A DNA stretch of 6,867 nt from Bacillota bacterium (GTDB taxonomy: Bacteria; Bacillota; Dethiobacteria; DTU022), in contig JAAZPS010000173.1 of the NCBI GenBank assembly GCA_012797095.1, forward strand, positions 1 to 6,867, in the 5' to 3' direction. The notes below the pieces were generated by a model, which was not told the DNA's origin, did no database searches, and worked only from the letters and a program-made list of their open reading frames with translations. Positions 1 through 4,903 of the stretch are shown here, piece after piece (positions within the stretch are counted from its first letter, which is position 1; each line of letters starts with the position of its first letter). A program made the position numbers and the translations under genes.

Positions 1-547
1 CCAGGGGGCGGTCCGGCGCCAGCTCCCGATCGAGCAGGATCGTTCCCAGGGCAATGTAAGAACCGCTGTCGGGTGTGATCAGGGTGCAGTTCTCCCCGAT
101 CCAGCCGAGCCCGGCCAACCGGGCCAGCTCGCGTTCGACCAGGGGGCTGCGGTCCGACAGGATCCGTCCGCGCAGCGGTCCGGGAAGCTCGCGTTCGATC
201 AGCTTCAGCAGCCGCTCCGCCCGCTCTTTCAGGAGCTGGTGATAGTCAAGACCGGCGGCGCAGCGGGCTACCTCGCCCCGCGGCCCCGGTTCGTCAGGGG
301 GCGTTGTTTTAACCGGTGCACCGTGGGGCAGGCCGATGACGACGATACTGCGGCAGCCTGGCAGCAGTCTCTCCGGGGCCAACCGGATCATCGGATCTTT
401 TTCCTCAAAGGGGCTGACCCGGCCTTCCCTGCTTCGCCGCTGCAACCGGGATAGCAGCCCGGCCCCGGGCTCGACGGGAGCGATTCCCGCTGTCTTCAGG
501 CCCGCCGCCGCGGCCAGCTCAGGAAGATCATTCAGCTTTCCGTACAC
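1..547 (-). CDS. queG: Epoxyqueuosine reductase, N-terminal part (cut by window edge)
   Basis: I translated this from the reverse strand: 182 residues are visible and the gene runs off the left edge. QueG reduces epoxyqueuosine to queuosine in tRNA anticodons, the last step of queuosine synthesis, using cobalamin and two 4Fe-4S clusters; the cluster-binding ferredoxin part would lie outside the window. Seen motifs: FEEKDPMIRLAPERLLPG (47-64), a DYH block (101-103), SDRSPLVER with the Asp of the family's active-site motif at 132, AGLGWIG (145-151) and ITPDSGSYIALG (157-168). The GTG at 547 is the only sensible start: an in-frame TGA lies just upstream and a perfect AAGGAGG (557-563) sits 9 nt before it. 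Oddity: the usual GKN after AGLGWI reads GEN (151-153). It is divergent from the gene at 706. Family assignment is firm; activity cannot be judged without the missing C-terminal part. Confidence 0.9.
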   Translation of the reverse strand, partial: MYGKLNDLPELAAAAGLKTAGIAPVEPGAGLLSRLQRRSREGRVSPFEEKDPMIRLAPERLLPGCRSIVVIGLPHGAPVKTTPPDEPGPRGEVARCAAGLDYHQLLKERAERLLKLIERELPGPLRGRILSDRSPLVERELARLAGLGWIGENCTLITPDSGSYIALGTILLDRELAPDRPL

Positions 548-570
548 TGCTGCTCGCCTCCTTCTCTTCG

Positions 571-599
571 ATCATAGATTCAATCGGCGGTCCCGTCAA
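571..599 (-). promoter_or_regulatory. Sigma-70/SigA-type promoter of queG
   Basis: Read on the minus strand, TTGACG (594-599) and TATGAT (571-576) are separated by exactly 17 bp. Each box matches five of six consensus bases. A transcript would start near 564, at the edge of the AAGGAGG ribosome site (557-563), giving a leader of roughly 17 nt before the GTG at 547. This is the best promoter in the window; it is predicted from sequence only. Confidence 0.75.
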
Positions 600-603
600 T
601 GAC

Positions 604-621
604 GGCAGCGGCGGCGCTGCC
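604..621. repeat. Perfect 7-bp inverted repeat in the divergent gap
   Basis: GGCAGCG (604-610) and CGCTGCC (615-621) are perfect complements around a GCGG loop. The repeat lies 5 bp upstream of the queG -35 box and outside its predicted transcript. It could be a regulator binding site or a hairpin in the leader of the gene at 706, whose promoter I cannot locate. No T-run follows it, so it is not a terminator. Confidence 0.45.
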
Positions 622-640
622 AAGAGGTGGAAGGTGATCG

Positions 641-665
641 GCGGGCCCGGAAAGGGAAGGGCCGC
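641..665 (+). repeat. GC-rich hairpin ahead of the DUF2007 gene
   Basis: GCGGGCCC (641-648) can pair with GGGCCGC (659-665) to make seven base pairs with one bulged G, around a purine loop (649-658). It lies about 23 nt before the AAAGGAG ribosome site of the gene at 706, so it would be in that leader if transcription starts upstream. The sequence may be only a by-product of high GC. Confidence 0.3.
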
Positions 666-705
666 AAATTTGTCGAATTAGACGGGGAAAGGAGATCTGA
701 TCCCG

Positions 706-951
706 GTGGAGGGATGGGCTTTTCTAATGCAGGCGTACGATGATCTGGAGGCCGGCCTGGTCTGCGGACTGCTGGAGGCGGCCTCGATCCCGGCACGGCG
801 TCAGGAGAGCAATTCTCTGGTCGGGGGGATGCGGGTGATCACCGGCCAGGCGTACGAGATCGATATCTATGTCCCGGCAAAGCTGTTGCTGCGGGCACGG
901 GCGATCCTTGCGGCCGTGCACCGACAGGAGAGGTCCGGGAACGAACAATGA
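706..951 (+). CDS. Small DUF2007-type protein
   Basis: An 81-residue soluble protein with the layout of the DUF2007 family (annotated as putative prokaryotic signal-transducing proteins; function unproven). It shows a hydrophobic first strand with Trp4, DDLEAGLVCGLLEAASIPA (12-30) as strand-helix-strand, a central variable loop, and EIDIYVPAKLLLRARAIL as the final strand and helix. There is no signal peptide or membrane span. I chose the GTG at 706 because AAAGGAG (688-694) lies 11 nt upstream and because family members begin with the strand holding that Trp; ATG 727 would remove it. The stop TGA (949-951) overlaps the ATG (948) of the methyltransferase, so the two are probably translationally coupled. 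Partner or ligand cannot be inferred. Confidence 0.75.
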   Translation: MEGWAFLMQAYDDLEAGLVCGLLEAASIPARRQESNSLVGGMRVITGQAYEIDIYVPAKLLLRARAILAAVHRQERSGNEQ

Positions 952-1601
952 CCGGCCCGCTTGAGACCAGATTGATCCGGATAGATCTGGCCAGGAGGGT
1001 CCTGCCCCTTTATATCGCCGCCGATCTGGAAGCTCTCTTTGATGATGCGGCCGATCCCGATCAGGTCCCTTGCTGGGCCGAGGCCTGGCCGGCAGCGCGG
1101 GGTCTGGCGGAATATTTTCTGGAAGGCCCCACCCTGAAGGGGAAGGAGGTTCTCGAACTGGGTGCCGGGGTGGGTCTACCGGGGGTGTCCTGCGGGCTCC
1201 GGGATGCGGCGGTGACCTTCTCCGATTTCCAGCAGCGCGCCCTGCAGCTCTGCGAAGCCAACGCCCGGCTGCACCGCCTGAACAGCTACCGCTTGCTTCT
1301 TGCCGACTGGCGCAGCCATACTTTTCGCGAGCACTTCGATCTGGTGCTGGCCTCCGATATCGCCTATGAGCCGCGGCTGCTGCCCCACCTGAAGCGGGTC
1401 CTGCTCGAGGCGAGCAGGCCCGGTGGCAGGATCTATTTTTCCCATCCCGCCCGGCCGGTGACCTTCTCCTTTGTGGAGGAGCTTCTTGACGGCGCTTCTT
1501 TTACCGAAGAACGCACGACAGTCACCGTGATCGTACCCGATGATCCTGTTCGCACACACTACGAGATCGTGATGCAATGTTTGCGCAGAACCGCCGGCTG
1601 A
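948..1601 (+). CDS. SAM-dependent methyltransferase, METTL20/METTL21-like (Methyltransf_16)
   Basis: A 217-residue cytoplasmic class I methyltransferase. Motif I, which binds S-adenosylmethionine, is VLELGAGVGLPG (68-79); SDF (92-94) carries the acidic residue after strand 2; LADW (118-121) and LVLASDIAYE (132-141) form the later strands, the last holding the DxxY signature of this lysine methyltransferase group. PCWAEAWPAA (41-50) ahead of motif I matches the P-x-WAE-x-WP element typical of METTL20 (ETF-beta lysine methyltransferase) and its bacterial relatives. A protein lysine substrate is therefore likely, but the target is not visible: no etfAB genes lie in the window. The ATG at 948 overlaps the upstream stop in an ATGA; AGGAGAGG (926-933) lies 14 nt before it, rather far, which supports coupled translation. 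Family confident, substrate unknown. Confidence 0.82.
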   Translation: MTGPLETRLIRIDLARRVLPLYIAADLEALFDDAADPDQVPCWAEAWPAARGLAEYFLEGPTLKGKEVLELGAGVGLPGVSCGLRDAAVTFSDFQQRALQLCEANARLHRLNSYRLLLADWRSHTFREHFDLVLASDIAYEPRLLPHLKRVLLEASRPGGRIYFSHPARPVTFSFVEELLDGASFTEERTTVTVIVPDDPVRTHYEIVMQCLRRTAG

Positions 1602-1689
1602 TCCCGGAAACAGGTGATCGCGGCGGTTGCTGTGCAGCGAGCCATATCCGGTTATCTCAGATCTGATTCCGAAAAAGGAGTGTGCTGCC

Positions 1690-2694
1690 ATGAAAAGTCC
1701 CCCTGTACGCAGACCCTACTTTTCCGTGCACCGCCGCTGTGAGATGTTCTGGCTGATTTTCTGCTGGGTTGTTGTGGCGCTCTGCTCCCTTTTGCTTTAT
1801 CGTTACTGGGACTGGACCCGCAGTATGGAGATGACCAACTATCTGCAGCAATTCCGCTCGATCAAGCCGGTGGAATATCTTTTCAGAGCGTTTACCTTTC
1901 TCGGCGAAGATGAATTCTATATGATCTTTTTCGGCATAATAATCTGGTGTTTCAACAAATCGCTCGGCTTCTGGGCGGCGGTGGTGCTGCTTCTTTCCGG
2001 ACTGGTCAGCAGTGTGACCAAGGATATTTTTGCTCTGGGCCGTCCTGTTCTCGAGGGGATGCAGCAGCTGGAAAGCTATGCTTTTCCGAGCGGCCATACC
2101 CTGACCGCGGTGACGGTGTGGGGTTATCTGGCAATCAGGCTTAAACAAAGGTGGTTCTGGATCTGGATTGCGGTGGTGATGCTCCTGACCCCTTTTTCAC
2201 GGATCATCCTGGGATATCACTATCCCGGTGATATCCTGGGGGGTTATGCCATCGGTATTCCCCTGCTGCTGTTTCTGGTCTGGTTGAGCAGCCTTTTTGT
2301 GGAGAGAGGTTGGGGGCAGCACCTCTCCGGGAAACTGCTGCTGTTCTTCTGTCTGCTCGGACCGGTGCTTCTGACCGTTCTCGATCCGCAGGACGATATC
2401 GCCAAGTTGATGGGGCTTCTGGCCGGTGCTGCTGCGGGCTATATTATCGAACAAAAAAGGGTGCGCTCCGTTCCCCGCTCTCACTGGGTTCTCCAGCTGC
2501 TCAAATCCGCCATCGGTCTGGCGGTGCTCTTCGGTATTGTCATCGGGTTGAAGCCGTTTCTTTCCTCGGGCAATCCGGCTCTGCAGACGGCCTGCTATTT
2601 TTTGCGCTACGGCCTGGTCGGGATCTGGGTCACCCTGGCAGCCCCGGCACTCTTTGTAGCTCTCAAGCTGACGCCGCGTCAAAAGGAGCTGTAG
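1690..2694 (+). CDS. PAP2-superfamily membrane phosphatase
   Basis: A 334-residue integral membrane protein. All three motifs of the PAP2/lipid phosphate phosphatase superfamily are intact: KDIFALGRP (111-119, K-x6-RP), PSGH (133-136) and SRIILGYHYPGD (170-181, SR-x5-H-x3-D). His177 is the expected nucleophile and His136 the acid. Likely substrates are lipid phosphates such as phosphatidic acid or undecaprenyl pyrophosphate, with an outward-facing active site. Hydrophobic spans lie near 19-37, 66-86, 92-108, 139-150, 155-170, 183-204, 214-231, 238-253, 270-288 and 303-325. The last four follow the catalytic core and have no function I can name. Start at ATG 1690: AAAAAGGAG (1672-1680) lies 9 nt upstream, whereas the in-frame TTG-type extension back to 1627 has no ribosome site. 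The 88-bp gap before it holds no clear promoter or terminator. Confidence 0.88.
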   Translation: MKSPPVRRPYFSVHRRCEMFWLIFCWVVVALCSLLLYRYWDWTRSMEMTNYLQQFRSIKPVEYLFRAFTFLGEDEFYMIFFGIIIWCFNKSLGFWAAVVLLLSGLVSSVTKDIFALGRPVLEGMQQLESYAFPSGHTLTAVTVWGYLAIRLKQRWFWIWIAVVMLLTPFSRIILGYHYPGDILGGYAIGIPLLLFLVWLSSLFVERGWGQHLSGKLLLFFCLLGPVLLTVLDPQDDIAKLMGLLAGAAAGYIIEQKRVRSVPRSHWVLQLLKSAIGLAVLFGIVIGLKPFLSSGNPALQTACYFLRYGLVGIWVTLAAPALFVALKLTPRQKEL

Positions 2695-2736
2695 GGCGCC
2701 GGGCCGGGCTCCGTAAAGGGCGTCGCTCCAGGGTGT

Positions 2737-2775
2737 TTCCGGTGTTTGCCGGAAGCATGCGCATGCAATTTTATT
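2737..2775 (+). terminator. Possible terminator after the PAP2 gene
   Basis: TTCCGG (2737-2742) pairs with CCGGAA (2749-2754) around a TGTTTG loop. It is followed at once by the 12-nt perfect palindrome GCATGCGCATGC (2755-2766) and a T-rich tail TTTTATT (2769-2775). Either hairpin or both could end transcription before the tat promoter. The stems are short and the T-run is interrupted, so efficiency is uncertain. Confidence 0.45.
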
Positions 2776-2794
2776 GATCGATTACAGGGATCAA
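2774..2794. repeat. 6-bp inverted repeat upstream of the tat promoter
   Basis: TTGATC (2774-2779) and GATCAA (2789-2794) form a perfect inverted repeat with a 9-bp spacer, about 35 bp upstream of the TATAAT box at 2828. Position and symmetry would suit a regulator site, but six base pairs can easily occur by chance, especially in a window this rich in GATC. Confidence 0.3.
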
Positions 2795-2804
2795 AAGAGA
2801 GGAG

Positions 2805-2833
2805 ATCATTGAATTGTGTAGAACTAGTATAAT
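2805..2833 (+). promoter_or_regulatory. Candidate promoter of the tat-mobA-cofE-like operon
   Basis: A perfect TATAAT (2828-2833) stands 43 bp before the first tatA start, in the longest gap of the window and in a locally AT-rich patch. The -35 region at normal spacing (2805-2810, ATCATT) is poor; TTGAAT (2809-2814) is a better hexamer but only 13 bp away. A second box, TATGAT (2845-2850), also lacks a -35 partner. An activator-dependent promoter is possible. Confidence 0.45.
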
Positions 2834-2876
2834 GTGTCTTCTCGTATGATCTTGTCCTGGTAAGGGGTGAAGCTAA

Positions 2877-3077
2877 ATGCCTTTTGGCAATTCGATCGGC
2901 TTCATGGAAATAATCGTCATTCTGGCAGTAGCGTTGATCATCTTCGGGCCGGCCAAGCTTCCCGAGCTGGGGCGTTCTATCGGCCGCGGTATCCGGGAAT
3001 TCAGGCATGCGTTCAGCGATGTCGGCAAGGCTTTTTCACTGGAAGAGGAAGAACAGGATTCTGAGGAGAACAGATAA
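2877..3077 (+). CDS. tatA: Sec-independent translocase protein TatA family (first copy)
   Basis: A 66-residue TatA/TatB-family protein, which oligomerises around TatC to let folded twin-arginine precursors cross the membrane. Seen: a short outside N-terminus, one membrane span (about 9-23), the hinge and amphipathic-helix signature FGPAKLPELGRSIG (23-36), helix to about 53, and a very acidic tail EEEEQDSEENR. Glu11 at the start of the span and GP-x-x-LP after it align with Glu8 and the GP-x-x-LP hinge of E. coli TatB, yet the overall length and ELGRSIG helix are those of TatA; Gram-positive TatA proteins often do both jobs. Start ATG 2877 has AAGGGGTGA (2862-2870) upstream. First gene of the probable operon behind the TATAAT at 2828. 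Confidence 0.9.
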   Translation: MPFGNSIGFMEIIVILAVALIIFGPAKLPELGRSIGRGIREFRHAFSDVGKAFSLEEEEQDSEENR

Positions 3078-3084
3078 TTTCGAT

Positions 3085-3120
3085 CAGCTCCGGGCTGCTT
3101 CCTTTTTTGGCCCGGGGCTG
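3085..3120 (+). other. Stable hairpin between the two tatA genes
   Basis: CAGCTCCGGGC (3085-3095) pairs with GCCCGGGGCTG (3110-3120) in an 11-bp stem with one G-T pair; the 14-nt loop holds six Ts (3103-3108). A competing small hairpin, CAGC (3085-3088) with GCTG (3094-3097), would leave CTTCC and the T-run directly downstream, as in a weak terminator. The structure could therefore protect the upstream mRNA or attenuate transcription before the second tatA gene. No T-run follows the long stem. Confidence 0.5.
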
Positions 3121-3168
3121 CCTCCGGAAGGATAACCGCCGGAAACCAGTACAAAGGAGGCAAGAGAG

Positions 3169-3342
3169 ATGAAACCTGGAGTGACAGAGCTGCTATTGAT
3201 TCTGTTGGCCATTTTGCTGCTCTTTGGGGCGAACAAGCTGCCGGAGCTGGCCCGGGCCATCGGTAGAAGCGTGACCGAGCTTAAAGACGGGATGAAAGGC
3301 AAACCCGAGGTGCCCTCCACCACACCAGAGCAGAAAGAGTAA
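3169..3342 (+). CDS. tatA: Sec-independent translocase protein TatA family (second copy, short)
   Basis: A 57-residue TatA-family protein from ATG 3169 to TAA 3340-3342. A near-perfect AAAGGAGG (3153-3160) lies 8 nt before the start, the best ribosome site in the operon, suggesting high expression. It has one span (about 6-19), the hinge signature FGANKLPELARAIG (19-32), a short amphipathic helix ending near 43 and a polar Pro/Glu-rich tail. It differs from the first copy throughout the tail and in the hinge (GAN for GPA), so this is an old duplication or separate recruitment and not a recent copy. Glu7 sits 13 residues before the hinge Gly, as in TatB. Division of labour between the two proteins cannot be decided from sequence. 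It is only 57 codons long and is easily missed in automated calls. Confidence 0.9.
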   Translation: MKPGVTELLLILLAILLLFGANKLPELARAIGRSVTELKDGMKGKPEVPSTTPEQKE

Positions 3343-3379
3343 CCGGGAGCATCTTTGCCGCCCTGTTTTCCGTCCCTGT

Positions 3380-3399
3380 CACGGTAGCTGTGCCTTTTT
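3380..3399 (+). other. Small hairpin with T-run between tatA2 and tatC
   Basis: CACGG (3380-3384) pairs with CTGTG (3388-3392) around a three-base loop, with one G-T pair, followed by CC and five Ts (3395-3399). It resembles a weak intrinsic terminator and lies in a 132-bp gap inside the probable operon. It could reduce tatC expression relative to tatA, but the stem is short and the call is tentative. Confidence 0.25.
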
Positions 3400-3474
3400 G
3401 CCGGCCGATAAAGAGTTGCTGCCCAAAAGAACGTGGAAAGATTATTGTCGATCACGGGAGGCACCGCCATCGTT

Positions 3475-4209
3475 ATGAGCAAAAATGCAGAAGCGGCCAT
3501 GACAGTGCTGCAACATTTTGCCGAGCTGCGCTACCGTCTCATCGCGGCGGTAGCGGTTTTCCTGGCTGCTTCGATCGCCTGTTTTATCGCGGCGGAACCG
3601 ATCCGCCGCTTTTTAACGGTTCCCGCAGGAGGGCTGCGCCTGGTCTACTTTTCACCGCCGGAAGCGCTGATGGCGCAGTTCAAGCTGGCCCTGCTGGCCG
3701 GGGCGGTGCTGGCCTCGCCGGTGATCCTTTACCAGGTGGTTGCCTTTATCTATCCGGCCCTGACGCCGGTGGAAAAGAAGATCTGTCTCCGGACCTTGGG
3801 CGGCGTCATCGCCCTTTTTGGTGCCGGGGTTGCCTTCGCTTACCGGGTGCTGCTTCCTCTCGTCCTGCGTTTTCTGCTGCGGCACGGCGGAGTGAGCGCC
3901 ACCGCGAAGCTGGCGGTGAGCGATTATATCTCCATGTTTTTTCAATTTATTCTCTTTTTCGGGGTAGTCTTTCAGCTTCCCCTGATTGCCTGGGCTCTGG
4001 GACGCCTTGACCTGCTCAGGGCAGCGCAGCTGCGCAGCCGGCGCAAGTATGCTCTGCTGATCATCGTTATCCTGGCGGCAGTGCTGACCCCGCCCGATCC
4101 GATCACCCAGATCTTGCTGGCGCTGCCCCTTTTGCTGCTGTACGAGCTCTGCATCTGGATGGTGCAGCTCGGCGGACGGGGCTGGATCAAAGATAATTCA
4201 GGGCAATAA
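3475..4209 (+). CDS. tatC: Sec-independent translocase subunit TatC
   Basis: A 244-residue polytopic protein, the receptor that recognises twin-arginine signal peptides and recruits TatA. Conserved features: HFAELRYRL (14-22) with the essential Glu17, SPPEALMAQFK (60-70), SPVILYQ (81-87), the Pro-Ala-Leu...Glu element with Glu100 used in signal-peptide binding, FAYRVLLPL (121-129), and RKYALLIIVILAAVLTPPDP (190-209) before LYE (222-224). Six spans are visible near 20-42, 68-92, 108-133, 153-175, 190-206 and 211-230. Length is normal. I prefer ATG 3475, with GGGAGG (3456-3461) 13 nt upstream; ATG 3499 is possible and would leave only six residues before HFAELR; GTG 3433 has no ribosome site. 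Third gene of the operon, 18 bp before the MobA-like gene. Confidence 0.95.
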   Translation: MSKNAEAAMTVLQHFAELRYRLIAAVAVFLAASIACFIAAEPIRRFLTVPAGGLRLVYFSPPEALMAQFKLALLAGAVLASPVILYQVVAFIYPALTPVEKKICLRTLGGVIALFGAGVAFAYRVLLPLVLRFLLRHGGVSATAKLAVSDYISMFFQFILFFGVVFQLPLIAWALGRLDLLRAAQLRSRRKYALLIIVILAAVLTPPDPITQILLALPLLLLYELCIWMVQLGGRGWIKDNSGQ

Positions 4210-4227
4210 TTCTAGTTCTGGAAACTG

Positions 4228-4899
4228 GTGGTGTTAACCGTGAACAGCACGCGGCTCGGAGGGGCCATTATCCTGGCGGGGGGAGAGAGCAGCCGCCTCG
4301 GCTTTCCGAAGCCTCTTCTGGAGCTGAACGGGAGGCCGCTCGTCGAGATCATCGTCAGCCGGCTCTCCCTCCTGTTTGAAGAGATCACCGCGGTTACCGA
4401 CTGCGAGGATCTTTTCGCCGATCTGCCGGTCAAGCTGACCGGAGATCTGCTCACCGGCTGCGAGAAGAGCCCCCTCAGGGGTATCCATGCCGGTCTAAGC
4501 GTCTCCCGGCTGCCGTACCAGTTTGTTGTTGCCTGTGATATGCCCTTTATCAACCTGGAGCTGGTTCGCTACATGGCTGCCTTTGCCCCGGATTACGATG
4601 CTGTTGTTCCCCGGATCGGCGATCATTTCCAGCCCCTTCATGCCTTCTACAGCCGCTCCAGCCTCGGTTCGATCAGGCGCTTCATCGAAGGGGGCCGCTG
4701 CAAGGTGATCGATTATTATGATACTATTAGGATGCGGCCGGTAAGCTATCCCGAGGTTGCGCGCTTCGATCCCGGGCAGCGCTCTTTTTTCAATATCAAC
4801 ACCTGGGACGATTATTACGCAGCGCGGCAGATGCTGCCCGGGCCGGAGCCGGAAATAGATCCGCTGAAGCTTGTCAATTACCGGGGAAAGGAACGCTGA
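4228..4899 (+). CDS. mobA: MobA-like molybdenum cofactor nucleotidyltransferase
   Basis: A 223-residue NTP-transferase-fold enzyme. MobA attaches GMP from GTP to molybdopterin, giving the guanine dinucleotide form used by exported oxidoreductases. Seen: the nucleotide loop LAGGESSRLGFPK (16-28), PLRGIHAGL (82-90), the metal-binding CDMPF (103-107), QPLHAFYSR (135-143), KVIDYY (159-164) and FFNINTWDD (187-195); the last three are characteristic of MobA. Oddity: the loop ends in PK, as in MocA-type cytidylyltransferases, where MobA usually has DK, so the nucleotide used is open. The last 20 or so residues have no recognisable motif. The start is uncertain: GTG codons at 4228, 4231 and 4240 are in frame, with only weak Shine-Dalgarno matches. 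It follows tatC by 18 bp and precedes the CofE-like gene by 4 nt, which supports a shared transcript. Confidence 0.8.
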   Translation: MVLTVNSTRLGGAIILAGGESSRLGFPKPLLELNGRPLVEIIVSRLSLLFEEITAVTDCEDLFADLPVKLTGDLLTGCEKSPLRGIHAGLSVSRLPYQFVVACDMPFINLELVRYMAAFAPDYDAVVPRIGDHFQPLHAFYSRSSLGSIRRFIEGGRCKVIDYYDTIRMRPVSYPEVARFDPGQRSFFNINTWDDYYAARQMLPGPEPEIDPLKLVNYRGKER

Positions 4900-4903
4900 T
4901 CGC

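Noticed and set aside
1626..1655. TTGCTG followed 17 bp later by GGTTAT as a promoter for the PAP2 gene
   Set aside because: Both hexamers match consensus poorly; no better than chance.
1627..1689. N-terminal extension of the PAP2 protein by 21 residues
   Set aside because: No ribosome site upstream of 1627, whereas AAAAAGGAG is placed correctly for ATG 1690.
1176..1691. 171-codon minus-strand frame opposite the methyltransferase
   Set aside because: Shadow of a gene with clear methyltransferase motifs; no homology signal of its own.
2755..2766. GCATGCGCATGC as a recombination or attachment site
   Set aside because: No second copy, no nearby integrase; better explained as part of a terminator-like region.
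2809..2814. TTGAAT as -35 partner of the TATAAT at 2828
   Set aside because: The spacing is 13 bp, too short for a normal sigma-70/SigA promoter.
3390..4010. 206-codon + strand frame overlapping tatC
   Set aside because: It is in another frame of a certain tatC gene, has Gly/Arg/Pro-rich composition and no recognisable motif.
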